Part shown: piece by piece, positions 34,386 to 42,459 of the stretch
Position numbering within the stretch: the first letter of the stretch is position 1
Layout: the number at the start of each line of letters is the position of its first letter
Assembly: GCF_004011095.1 (NCBI RefSeq)
Contig: NZ_CP028129.1
Location: forward strand, 186,001 to 250,000
Direction: 5' to 3'
Origin: Rathayibacter rathayi
GTDB lineage: Bacteria; Actinomycetota; Actinomycetes; Actinomycetales; Microbacteriaceae
DNA length: 64,000 bases
Translations under genes and position numbers: made by a program
The notes under the pieces: model-generated
Database searches by the model: none
Seen by the model: the letters and a program-made list of their open reading frames with translations, nothing else
Told to the model about the DNA's origin: nothing

Positions 34386-34460
34386 CCCGGTAGCGGGGAA
34401 TGAAAGAGTTTCTCAGAGCGCCACTTCGAGAGACCCACGCCTTGTGCGTGGGTTTCTGCG
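34386..34460 (+). ncRNA. Candidate structured RNA upstream of the DUF3800 gene
   Basis: About 75 nt between the promoter at 34353-34381 and the DUF3800 start. It offers a small stem CCCG-GTAG-CGGG (34386-34397) and a 12-bp hairpin 34429-34440/34446-34457 (AGAGACCCACGC, loop CUUGU) followed by CUGCG. GUUUCUC at 34408-34414 can also pair with GAGAGAC at 34428-34434, which excludes the foot of the large hairpin. The large hairpin would act as a terminator. Candidate RNA motifs associated with DUF3800 genes have been catalogued from comparative genomics; whether this is one of them cannot be told here. Confidence 0.5.
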
Positions 34461-34479
34461 TTAATGGCATACTCGTTAC

Positions 34480-35406
34480 ATGCTGCTGGCCTACATCGAC
34501 GAGATCGGCGAGACCGGCGCTTTCGTCTCGAAGACACACGCGCGCTACAAGACAAGCCCAGCGTTTGGGTATGCAGGCTTCGTCGTGCCCGATGTGAACG
34601 CGCGGCGATTCGGGCAGATGATGGACCGCGAAAAGCGTGCTGTGTTCGCGCCTGAAATTGCTGGGGCCACGCATCCCGGGCGATGGGAAAAGAAGGGCTC
34701 CGAAGTATTTCATTTTTACACTGCGCACAATCGCCCCGAACAGATTCGGGTATTTAACGCCCTCAAAAGAAAACTTTGCGAGAAGCTCGGCGGAGCACTT
34801 TTCTACTACGCGGACGAGAAGCCGATTGGGACGCCGAAGGAGACTGGACTCGACAAAGACGAACGCGAGACTCACGCGATGCGAGAGGCGCTCAATCGCC
34901 TGTGCACTTTCGCTGATCGCGGGGATCAGCAGCTCCTGGTCATGATTGATCAGATCAACGAGAAGGACCGAGCGAAACGACTTCCCCTTATGTACGGTCA
35001 TATCCTTGGTCGAGCTGCGGAACATGTCGAGATGAAGCGGATCGTGGAGCCGCCCATGCATGTCGACAGCGCACTCAGCTCGAACATTCAGTTCGCCGAC
35101 TGGGTTGCTGCTGCCGTGACGCGTGGCATCGAGCGGCAGCTGTTGGTCACCGAGGTAGGACGAAACGAGTGGGTCCCGCGGATGTTGTCGAAGCCTCTCC
35201 GGCGCGCATTCACAGCAGAGTCGAAGCTGCACTTCGCGCAACGGTTCAACCCAGACATGCACGGAGGAGACGTCTTCTCTTTGGCGCGTCCCCTCGCTGG
35301 ACGAGACGGAGTCCGGCGGCTGGGTGATGCCGTCTCTCACGAGCAGTATCGCGCAATCAAACTCGCGGCCGAGCGAGGGAGTCAGCGTCCCGGGGCGACG
35401 TGGTGA
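34480..35406 (+). CDS. DUF3800 domain protein
   Basis: A 308-aa protein with the DUF3800 start LLAYIDEIGETGAF (usual motif YIDESG), a HFYTA segment, LLVMIDQIN and LSSNIQFADWVAAAVTRGIE, together the acidic residues of an RNase H-like fold. Activity is unknown; the family is common in accessory DNA and suspected in defence. GC content is lower than in the flanking genes, which points to transfer. There is no Shine-Dalgarno site; CATACT at 34468-34473 with an upstream TG stands six bases before the ATG, so the gene may have its own leaderless promoter after the structured RNA. Confidence 0.8.
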   Translation: MLLAYIDEIGETGAFVSKTHARYKTSPAFGYAGFVVPDVNARRFGQMMDREKRAVFAPEIAGATHPGRWEKKGSEVFHFYTAHNRPEQIRVFNALKRKLCEKLGGALFYYADEKPIGTPKETGLDKDERETHAMREALNRLCTFADRGDQQLLVMIDQINEKDRAKRLPLMYGHILGRAAEHVEMKRIVEPPMHVDSALSSNIQFADWVAAAVTRGIERQLLVTEVGRNEWVPRMLSKPLRRAFTAESKLHFAQRFNPDMHGGDVFSLARPLAGRDGVRRLGDAVSHEQYRAIKLAAERGSQRPGATW

Positions 35407-35625
35407 ACAATACGGCACGTCACCGGATCGCCCTCGATGCGAGGTCTTCCACGTCTTTCCATTTCGGTGAATCACTCCTGGTGAAGAGTCGTGGTGGGGC
35501 TGCGAGCTGACGCCCGCCACATCGAAGATTATCGCCGGTTGAATGGCCGCAGATTCGAGCAATCACAGCGAAGACCTTCCCGGAAAAAGATGGCGAGGTT
35601 GCCGCCATCTGATCTGGCCCTTACA

Positions 35626-35793
35626 TCACGCAAATTCTGATGCATCGAGTTTCATTCCTGAAAAGCTGATCCGACCGGGCGCCTTGGCAAGAAGCCCCGG
35701 CTGGCTGCCGAGCCATGTCAGAAAAACATAGCTGCTGAGCGTCGATCCCGCGACGCGATAGATTACGAGCGGAAGAGTGCTTCCGTCGCTCAC
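35626..35793 (-). CDS. Small hypothetical protein, 55 aa, coupled to the antitoxin
   Basis: A 55-codon frame whose GTG start overlaps the antitoxin stop (GTGA), exactly where a toxin gene would normally follow a Phd antitoxin. The product begins VSDGSTLP and has a hydrophobic patch around YVFLTWLG; it does not resemble RelE, Doc, VapC or other toxins that I know. Base composition is lower in GC than the surroundings. It may be a remnant or an unknown small toxin. The 219 bases from here to the DUF3800 stop hold no gene I can support. Confidence 0.35.
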   Translation of the reverse strand: MSDGSTLPLVIYRVAGSTLSSYVFLTWLGSQPGLLAKAPGRISFSGMKLDASEFA

Positions 35794-36056
35794 CGCAATG
35801 TCGTTGCGTTCCGTTCTCGAGGTGCATATGTCGTTGAGCTAGAGGGGATGTTCGCGCCCTTCTCGGCCATTGCCGCGTCGAAGGCTTGGACGTCCTCGAC
35901 CTCCTCGAGAGCATCCAGCATCCGCTCGTACTGCTCGGCACTGACGACGACGGCCTCCGGTCGCCCGTGGCGTTTGAGGATCACGGCTTCGGTATGAGAG
36001 CGCTCGATCACCTCGGAGAGAATTGAGCGCGCATCCGTGACAGTGATGGTCGACAT
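35790..36056 (-). CDS. Phd/YefM-type antitoxin
   Basis: An 88-aa protein with the Phd fold: MSTITVTDARSILSEVIE, the VILKRHGRPEAVVVSAEQYE strand-helix and the acidic AL-EVEDV region. Antitoxins of this kind bind both their promoter and a toxin. The family usually continues with ENIPWEQV after AMAE-G; here it diverges after GANIP, so the toxin-binding tail may have been replaced by a frameshift or recombination. No recognised toxin gene follows. It lies at the edge of the low-GC patch. Confidence 0.75.
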   Translation of the reverse strand: MSTITVTDARSILSEVIERSHTEAVILKRHGRPEAVVVSAEQYERMLDALEEVEDVQAFDAAMAEKGANIPSSSTTYAPRERNATTLR

Positions 36057-36103
36057 GCGAGAAGCATGGCTTCTGGGGCATTGTTTGTACAGTGCGGCGC
36101 GCT

Positions 36104-37357
36104 CTAAGGCGCGGGGCGCAGGAGGGGGACGGCCTCGGCCGCCGCGGACCGGGCGGCGCGGCGCAGACGGAGGTGGAAGCCGACCCCGATCGCGGCCGCC
36201 GCGATCCCGGAGGCGGCACCCACCAGCATCGCCTGGCGCGGTCCGTAGGCGTTCGCGACCCAACCGACCAGCGGTGCACCGATCGGCGTGCCGCCCACGA
36301 AGATCGCCAGATACAGCGCCATCACTCGTCCGCGCATCTCGGGCGCCGTCGAGAGCTGCACGTAGCCGTTGGCGGAGGTCATGAGCGTCTGCGCCGCGAT
36401 CCCGACGAAGGGGAGCAGGATCGCGAACGCCCAGACGGTCGGCATCAGTCCGGCCAGCGCGAGCGCGAGGCCGAACGCGGCCGAGGCGCCGACGATGAGG
36501 CGGAGCCTCGGGCGGTCGCGCCGGGCCGAGAGCAGCGCTCCCAGCACGGAGCCGACCGCGATCGCCGAGGAGAGCAGGCCGAACTCGCTCGCTCCTCTGT
36601 CGAACTCGATGGTCGCCATCGTCGAGGCGAAGATCGGGAAGTTGAGGCCGAACGTGCCGATCAGGAACACGATCACCAGCACCACCAGGATGTCCGGCCG
36701 CGTCGAGACGTAGCGGAACCCCTCCAGCAGCGCGCCCGGTCCCCGGCCCGCCCGGGGGGCGCTGCGCAGCTGGTCGCGGTGCAGCGCTCGCAGTGAGAGC
36801 AGCACCGCGAGGAAGCTCGCCGCGTTGAGCAGGAACACCCAGCCGGAGCCGATCGCGGCGATGAGCACTCCGGCGAGGGCCGGCCCGATCATCCGCGCCG
36901 AGTTGAACGAGGCCGAGTTCAGCGAGACGGCGTTGGTGAGGTCGCGCTCCTCAACCAGCGCCGAGACGAAGCTCTGGCGCACGGGCGCGTCGATCGCGGC
37001 GGCGAAGCCCAGCAGCAGGGCGAAGAGGTACAACGTCCAGAGTTGGACGACTCCGGTCACGACGATCAGCCCCAGGCCGAGCCCGAGCGCTCCCATCGCG
37101 CCCTGGGTGGCCATCAGCAGCGTGCGACGGTCGAAGCGGTCGGCGATGAATCCGGAGAAGGGGACCATCACGAGCTGCGGTCCGAATTGCAGCGCCATCG
37201 TCACGCCGAGCGCCGTCGCGTCGTGGTCGGTGAGGTCGTGGATCACGATCCAGTCCTGGGCGGTGCGCTGCATCCAGGTGCCGACGTTCGAGACCATTGC
37301 GCCGGCGAACCAGATCCGGTAGTTCGGCACCGCGAGGGAGCGGAACATCGCGCTCAT
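36104..37357 (-). CDS. MFS exporter (EntS/MefA type)
   Basis: A 417-aa transporter with 12 predicted helices. It opens with FRSLAVPNYRIWFAGAMVSNVGTWMQRTAQDW and has the MFS signature loop FIADRFDRRTLL; both are typical of the enterobactin-exporter-like group. It probably exports a drug or siderophore-like compound. Its start overlaps the stop of a 58-aa frame that looks like a MarR remnant, so it was probably controlled by that regulator. Confidence 0.85.
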   Translation of the reverse strand: MSAMFRSLAVPNYRIWFAGAMVSNVGTWMQRTAQDWIVIHDLTDHDATALGVTMALQFGPQLVMVPFSGFIADRFDRRTLLMATQGAMGALGLGLGLIVVTGVVQLWTLYLFALLLGFAAAIDAPVRQSFVSALVEERDLTNAVSLNSASFNSARMIGPALAGVLIAAIGSGWVFLLNAASFLAVLLSLRALHRDQLRSAPRAGRGPGALLEGFRYVSTRPDILVVLVIVFLIGTFGLNFPIFASTMATIEFDRGASEFGLLSSAIAVGSVLGALLSARRDRPRLRLIVGASAAFGLALALAGLMPTVWAFAILLPFVGIAAQTLMTSANGYVQLSTAPEMRGRVMALYLAIFVGGTPIGAPLVGWVANAYGPRQAMLVGAASGIAAAAIGVGFHLRLRRAARSAAAEAVPLLRPAP

Positions 37358-37530
37358 CGGTTGGCGACCGCGCGCAGCGCCGCCGCCGCAGAATGCAGCA
37401 GGCTCCCCTCCTTGAGCGCGTGCTGATCCTCCTTGGGGAGTCGCCGCCCGAGCCGCCCGGTCGCCGCCCGCAGCTCGTCCGGGAGGGTCGTCAGAGTGCG
37501 GTCGTTCTGCGGGGTCCCAAGGGAAGGCAC
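37354..37530 (-). pseudogene. Remnant of a MarR-family regulator gene
   Basis: A 58-codon frame from a GTG at 37530 to a TGA that overlaps the MFS start (ATGA). Residues 16-31 (LPDELRAATGRLGRRL) match the first helix of MarR regulators that precede such MFS genes. The whole winged-helix domain is absent, and the frame resumes with a helical C-terminus (HALKEGSLLHSAAAALRAV). A clean in-frame internal deletion would explain this and would leave translation into the MFS gene intact. It could also be a genuine tiny protein. Upstream, GTTAGCCTAGCTAT resembles a MarR operator. Confidence 0.5.
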
Positions 37531-37557
37531 ATAGCTAGGCTAACAAACTAACACCCC

Positions 37558-38418
37558 TCATGTGGGGGTCTGCGCGGTCCGCACCGCTCCGATGCTCGCC
37601 GCCACCACGAGTGCGATCCCGACCGCTTCGACGACGCTGAGCCGCTGCCCGAGCACGAGGAAGCCCGAGAGCGCGGCGGCCCCGGGCGCGAGCGACATCA
37701 GGATCGAGAACGTCGAGGAGCGCAGCCGCCGCAGCGCCAGCAGCTCGAGCGCGTAGGGGAGCGCGGAGGAGAGCACCGCCACGGCGAATCCGAGCAGCAG
37801 TACCGGCGGCAGCACGAGGGCGGAACCGGCGGAGGCGACACCGAACGGCAGCGAGACGACTGCTCCGACCGCGAGCGCCAGCGCGAGCCCGTCGATCCCC
37901 TGGAACCGCCCGCCGGTGCGTCCGGCGAACACGATGTAAGCGGCCCAGAGCACTGCCGCGCCGAGCGCGAAGCCGGCGCCCACCGGATCCAGCGCCGAGA
38001 AGCCGCCCTGCGAGAGCGTCACCACCCCGGCCAGCGCGAGCACGGCCCACACGAGGCTCGCGATGCTCCTCCCGGCGATCACCGAGAGCGTCAGCGGGCC
38101 CAGCACCTCCAGGGTCACCGCGGCCCCCTGCGGGATCCGAGCGATCGCCTCGTAGTAGCAGGCGTTCATCCCGCCGAGGGCGAGTCCGTACGCGGTGACC
38201 GTCCCCCAGTCGCTGCGACTGTGGCCGCGCAGCCGCGGCCGGCACACCACAAGCAGCACGACGGCCGAGAACACCAGCCGCAGCGTCACCGTGCCGATCG
38301 GCCCCGCGGTGGGGAAGAGCAGCACGGCGAAGGAGGCGCCGAGCTGCACGCTCGCGATCGACCCGAGGACCAGGCCGATCGAGCCCGCACTCGCCGGGGG
38401 GCGCTCCGGTCCGGCCAC
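37558..38418 (-). CDS. EamA-family transporter (RhtA type)
   Basis: A 286-aa membrane protein with ten predicted helices in two EamA repeats. VQLGASFA at helix 1, GMNACYYEAIARIPQGAAVTLEVLGPL in the first repeat and LSSALPYALELLALRRL in the second fit the RhtA threonine/homoserine exporter group. The GTG start lies five bases after the stop of the phosphatase gene upstream, so the two are probably one transcript. Confidence 0.8.
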   Translation of the reverse strand: MAGPERPPASAGSIGLVLGSIASVQLGASFAVLLFPTAGPIGTVTLRLVFSAVVLLVVCRPRLRGHSRSDWGTVTAYGLALGGMNACYYEAIARIPQGAAVTLEVLGPLTLSVIAGRSIASLVWAVLALAGVVTLSQGGFSALDPVGAGFALGAAVLWAAYIVFAGRTGGRFQGIDGLALALAVGAVVSLPFGVASAGSALVLPPVLLLGFAVAVLSSALPYALELLALRRLRSSTFSILMSLAPGAAALSGFLVLGQRLSVVEAVGIALVVAASIGAVRTAQTPT

Positions 38419-38423
38419 TGCGC

Positions 38424-39050
38424 TCAGCTGGAGCGCCGCTGGGTCTGCACGGGTGGGACGTTGTAGCCGAGCAGTCCGATGCCGGTCGCGTCCCAGCGCA
38501 GGGTGGTCAGCGACACGTTGTCGACCACGGGGAAGGTGTGCCGGTAGGTCTCGGGATTGATGCCGAGGTAAGCACAGAGGAGCAGGCGGATCAGCGTGCC
38601 GTGCGCGACGACGAGTACGCGGCCGTCGGGGTGCTCGCGGTGGATCCGGGCGAGCGAGGTGTTGGCGCGGGCGACGGCGTCCAGGCCCGACTCGCCCCCG
38701 GGCATCGGCTGGATCGCTGGAGCGGCGACCCATGCGTGGTACTCGTCCGGGAAACGCTTCTCCATCTCGTCTGTGGTGAGCCCCTCGCCGCGACCGAAGT
38801 CGACCTCGACCAGCGCCGGGTCGGGCCGCAGCTCGAGGTGGGCGGCCCGCGCGGCCGGCACGGCGGTGCGCACGGCCCGGACCAGGGTGGAGGAGTACAC
38901 CGCCTCGAGGTCGGCATCGACGGCCCAAGCGGCCAGAGTCGCGGCCTGGTCCTGGCCCCGGGGGGTCAGTGCGATGTCGGAGGAACCCGCGAAGCGGTTC
39001 TCGGAGTGCCAGACAGTCTCTCCGTGGCGGGCGAGGATGAGGGTCGTCAC
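38424..39050 (-). CDS. Histidine phosphatase family protein
   Basis: A 208-aa enzyme with the phosphoglycerate-mutase-like LARHGETVWH at residues 5-14, Arg in YSSTLVRAVRTA, and the second catalytic His in VVAHGTLIR. A phosphohistidine intermediate is expected. The substrate cannot be told; small phosphorylated metabolites are common for this size class. It starts with GTG at 39050 and is followed after five bases by an EamA transporter gene. Confidence 0.85.
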   Translation of the reverse strand: MTTLILARHGETVWHSENRFAGSSDIALTPRGQDQAATLAAWAVDADLEAVYSSTLVRAVRTAVPAARAAHLELRPDPALVEVDFGRGEGLTTDEMEKRFPDEYHAWVAAPAIQPMPGGESGLDAVARANTSLARIHREHPDGRVLVVAHGTLIRLLLCAYLGINPETYRHTFPVVDNVSLTTLRWDATGIGLLGYNVPPVQTQRRSS

Positions 39051-39084
39051 CCCTCGAGCCTACCGACCGCGATGACGCGCGGGC

Positions 39085-39783
39085 TCAGGCGGCCTGCACT
39101 GCGTAGTGCGCGTCGACCATCACCGGGAGGTGGTCCGAGACGCCCTGGGGCAGCGTCGAGACACGCTCGATCCGCACGGAGTCGCTGATGGCGAAGTCGA
39201 AATGCCCGCTGAAGTAGCGGTAGCGCGCGTAGGTGGGGGAGTCGCTGCGCGAGACCAGGTAGCCGTTGCGGGTCATCCGGCGGTCGAGTCCGCGGAAGAA
39301 CCACGGGTAGTTGTAGTCGCCGACCATCAGCGAAGGAGTGTCTGGAGCGTACTCGCGCAGCCGATTCAACGCCTCGTCGATCTGTTTGCGGCGCAGAGCG
39401 TTGCCGGCCGACAGCGGAGCGGCGTGGAAGGAGGAGACCGCGATCGACCCGCCGTCGCGGTCGTCGAGGCGGACGGCCAGCAGGCGCTCGTGAGCCGGCG
39501 ACATCACCCGGTCGTGCATGGACTTGCTGAGTTCGAACGCGGCGCTTCCTGAGAGCTCGAAGCGATCCTGGGAGTAGTAGACAGCCAGGCCCAGGCGGTT
39601 GCGGGCTGTGACCGAGGCGAGCCGGAGCGCGCCCACCTCCTGTGGCAACTTCGTGGTGTCGCACTCCTGCAGGCAGAGGACGTCGATGTCGTGGCGGGCG
39701 GCGAGAGGAGCGATCTCGGCGTGCGCTCGGTGCTCCCGGAGGTTGTAGGAGATCACGCGGAGGGCGCGTTCGGTCGACTGCAT
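39085..39783 (-). CDS. Endonuclease/exonuclease/phosphatase family protein
   Basis: A 232-aa EEP-fold protein: ISYNLREH at the start, CLQECD with the metal-binding Glu, SSFHAAPL, MVGDYNYPWF with the Asp-Asn pair, FDFAISD and the final SDHLPVM with the catalytic His. It may cut a phosphodiester bond in a nucleic acid or a lipid head group. No signal peptide is present, so it acts in the cytoplasm. Confidence 0.8.
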   Translation of the reverse strand: MQSTERALRVISYNLREHRAHAEIAPLAARHDIDVLCLQECDTTKLPQEVGALRLASVTARNRLGLAVYYSQDRFELSGSAAFELSKSMHDRVMSPAHERLLAVRLDDRDGGSIAVSSFHAAPLSAGNALRRKQIDEALNRLREYAPDTPSLMVGDYNYPWFFRGLDRRMTRNGYLVSRSDSPTYARYRYFSGHFDFAISDSVRIERVSTLPQGVSDHLPVMVDAHYAVQAA

Positions 39784-39905
39784 TTCGCCAGTGTAGGGCG
39801 CGGCGACGAACGGCCGGTCGACCCTCGGGCGAACACGGAGGGATTTGCTCGGAACGCGGTCTGATCGTTCGCTGACCGGCCGAGAAGGTCCCGTCCGCGG
39901 ACGAA

Positions 39906-40154
39906 TCAGTGCTCGGTACCCGAGGCGTCGGTCTCGGCGTCGGTGCCGTGGACGCCGTCGGTGGGCCCCCAGTCCGGCAGCGGCGGGTTGTGCTCGTCGC
40001 CGTCGGCGCCGACTCCGTTGGCCAGGGGAGAGGAGGCGCCGCCGATGTCGTCAAGACCGGCGGAGGTGCCGGTCTCGGTCGCGGGGTCGGGCGTGCGCGC
40101 GTCGTCCGTCGTCTCGGACGGGGTGGGCTCGATGTCGTCGTCGGAGCTGCTCAT
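39906..40154 (-). CDS. Small acidic, disordered hypothetical protein
   Basis: An 82-aa protein rich in Asp, Glu, Thr, Ser and Gly with no hydrophobic core and no recognised domain. Such short acidic proteins are frequently annotated in Microbacteriaceae. It lies downstream of the desaturase terminator at 40217-40251. The coding potential is supported mainly by the start (MSSSDDD) and the low-complexity composition; chance remains possible. Confidence 0.5.
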   Translation of the reverse strand: MSSSDDDIEPTPSETTDDARTPDPATETGTSAGLDDIGGASSPLANGVGADGDEHNPPLPDWGPTDGVHGTDAETDASGTEH

Positions 40155-40216
40155 GCCCCGACGCTACGACTTCGATTGCCGGCGGGGGCACCCCCTTGCG
40201 CTCGCGCCGACACAAT

Positions 40217-40251
40217 GTAGGCCCCCGCGCCTGTCGGTGCGAGGGGCCTAC
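40217..40251 (-). terminator. Terminator of the desaturase gene
   Basis: GTAGGCCCC (40217-40225) pairs with GGGGCCTAC (40243-40251), and CGC/GCG pairs extend the stem inside. It begins 11 bases after the stop of the desaturase gene on the minus strand. Confidence 0.65.
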
Positions 40252-40261
40252 GGAGGAGTGC

Positions 40262-41377
40262 TCAGCGCCCGTAGGCGGTGGCGGCGGGGCAGTCGAACGG
40301 GTCGCCACCGGCCGAAAGGCCGACCTTGTTGAGGTAGCGAACGACGATCGCGTAGGACTCCATCAGCGAGGTCTCGGTGTACGGGATCTGGTGGGTCGTG
40401 CAGTACTCCTTGGCGATGACCTGCGCGCGGCGCAGGGCCGGGCGGGGCATGTTCGGGAAGAGGTGATGCTCGACCTGATAGTTAAGGCCGCCCATGTAGA
40501 GGTCGGTCAACCAGGTGCTGCGGATGCTGCGCGAGGTGAGGACCTGGCGGCGCAGGAAGTCGACGCGCGCCTCCTTCGGCAGCAGCGGCATGCCCTTGTG
40601 GTTCGGCGCGAACGAGGCGCCCATGTAGAGGCCGAAGACGCCGAGCTGCACGCCGACGAAAGCGAATGCCATGCCGAGCGGGAGCGCCCAGAAGACGACG
40701 GCGAGGTAGAGGCCGACGCGGGCAACGAGCATCGAGATCTCGACCCAGCGCTTGTCGACCTTGCCCTTGCCGAACACGGTGCGGAAGCCGTGCAGGTGCA
40801 GGTTGAGGCCCTCGAGCAGCAGCAGCGGGAAGAAGGCGTAGCCCTGTCGGCGGGTGAGCCAGGCGTAGAGGCCGCGCGAGCGCGCCGCGTCTTCGGCGGT
40901 GAACGAGACGACGTCGCGCTCGATGTCCGGGTCCTTGCCCAGCACGTTCGGGTTCGCGTGGTGGCGGCTGTGCTTGTTCATCCACCAGGAGTAACTGATG
41001 CCGACGACGAGGTTGGCGAGGGTACGTCCTGCGATGTCGTTGGCTTTTCCGGACTCGAACACCTGGCGGTGCGAGGCCTCATGGGCGAGGAAGGCGAACT
41101 GCGTCAGCACGATCCCCAGGGCGGCGGCCAGCAGGAGTTGGAACCAGGAGTTGCCCAGGAGGACGAAGCCGGTGACGATGCCGCCGAGCGCGAGGACGAG
41201 CGCGCCGAACATCGTGTAGTAGAACCCGGTGCGGCGGCGCAGGAGCCCCGCATCGCGGACCGTGCTGAGGAGACCGGAGTACTCGGTCGTCGGGTTGACG
41301 CGACCGTCGGCACGGGGTCGGGTCCGGACGACGCGGGGGGCGCCTGCGGGGACGGACGTGGTGGTGGGAGTGCTCAT
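40262..41377 (-). CDS. Membrane fatty acid (acyl-CoA/acyl-lipid) desaturase
   Basis: A 371-aa di-iron desaturase. The three His boxes are present: HEASH (about 113), HSRHH (about 149) and QVEHH (about 302), with four membrane helices between them. NLHLHGFR and the tail resemble DesA3-type stearoyl desaturases of actinobacteria. It probably introduces a double bond in membrane fatty acids, relevant to cold adaptation. ATG at 41377 is chosen for GAGG upstream. Confidence 0.85.
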   Translation of the reverse strand: MSTPTTTSVPAGAPRVVRTRPRADGRVNPTTEYSGLLSTVRDAGLLRRRTGFYYTMFGALVLALGGIVTGFVLLGNSWFQLLLAAALGIVLTQFAFLAHEASHRQVFESGKANDIAGRTLANLVVGISYSWWMNKHSRHHANPNVLGKDPDIERDVVSFTAEDAARSRGLYAWLTRRQGYAFFPLLLLEGLNLHLHGFRTVFGKGKVDKRWVEISMLVARVGLYLAVVFWALPLGMAFAFVGVQLGVFGLYMGASFAPNHKGMPLLPKEARVDFLRRQVLTSRSIRSTWLTDLYMGGLNYQVEHHLFPNMPRPALRRAQVIAKEYCTTHQIPYTETSLMESYAIVVRYLNKVGLSAGGDPFDCPAATAYGR

Positions 41378-41638
41378 CAGCGCCTCGCTCTTCGTGGTGA
41401 CCATCGGCGTCGACAGTCTCTCGGCGAGCGATCCCGACGGAGGCGGTCCGCTCATGGTTCACCGCGTCGGTAGGGGCCGGACGCGGCATCAGGACGACCG
41501 GGGTCAAGGGCAGCCTGATGTGAACACTACGGGGACGCGGGTACTACCGCACCAGGGCGATTGCCAGCCTCGCGCTCAGATGTGGCGCGACCGGGGCGCG
41601 CGCCTCCGACGGAAGGAGCAGTCGGAGGCGCGCAGGCG

Positions 41639-42376
41639 TCAGGAGCCGATCGAGTCCTGCGGGCGACCGGACTTCAGCGCGGCGAGGCGCGCCTCCACCT
41701 CGGTCATCTCGCCGAGGTCCTCCAGCGACTCGAACTGCGCGTCCAGGCTCGAGGAGGCGAGCTCCTCCGCACCGCGCACGCGCGCCTCCTCGCGGCGGAT
41801 TTTCTGCTCGAAGCGGCTCACCTCGCTCGTCGGATCCATCAGGTCGATGCTCTTCACGGCGTCCTGCACCTGGCTCTGCGCTTCGACGGTCTTCGCGCGG
41901 GCGGTCAGCTCGTCGCGCTTACTCGAGAGCTGCTGCAGCTTCTCGCGCATCTGGTTCAGGCCCGACTTGAGCTTGTCGACGACCTCGGTCTGCGAGGCGA
42001 TGGTCGGCTCGGCGTCCTTCGCCTCCTTCTCAGACTGGATCTGGCGCTGCAGCGCGACCTTGGCCAGCGCGTCGAACCTGTCGGCGTCGCCTGCGCTTCC
42101 GGAAGTGCGTAGCTCGTCGGCCTTGCGGCTCGCGGCGAGCGCCTTGCCGCCCCACTCCTGGGCGTTCTGCTCGTCTTCGCGGTAGTCGTCCTCGAGCAGC
42201 CGCAGATTGCCGATCGTGGTCGCGATCGCGGATTCCGCGTCGCGGATGCTGTCGGTGTAGTCGCGGACCATCTGGTCGAGCATCTTCTGCGGGTCCTCGG
42301 CCTGGTCGAGGAGCGCGTTGATATTGGCCTTCGCGAGCTGCGCGATGCGGCCGAAGATCGACTGTCTCTGAGACAC
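41639..42376 (-). CDS. pspA: PspA/IM30 family protein
   Basis: A 245-aa protein that is almost one continuous coiled coil. The N-terminus SIFGRIAQLAKANINALLDQAEDPQKMLDQMVRDY is the PspA/Vipp1 signature; the amphipathic first helix binds stressed membranes. Residues about 30-220 form the ESCRT-III-like core. The gene follows the TPM-domain gene by 83 bases in the same direction, a pairing common in actinobacteria, and the two probably respond to envelope stress. Confidence 0.9.
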   Translation of the reverse strand: MSQRQSIFGRIAQLAKANINALLDQAEDPQKMLDQMVRDYTDSIRDAESAIATTIGNLRLLEDDYREDEQNAQEWGGKALAASRKADELRTSGSAGDADRFDALAKVALQRQIQSEKEAKDAEPTIASQTEVVDKLKSGLNQMREKLQQLSSKRDELTARAKTVEAQSQVQDAVKSIDLMDPTSEVSRFEQKIRREEARVRGAEELASSSLDAQFESLEDLGEMTEVEARLAALKSGRPQDSIGS

Positions 42377-42459
42377 GGTATCTCTCCTTGCGTCGTAGGT
42401 GGTGCCGGATATCGAGGGGTGGTGAGCCGTGGTGCGGGAGGAAGGGTGCGGGAGAAGGA

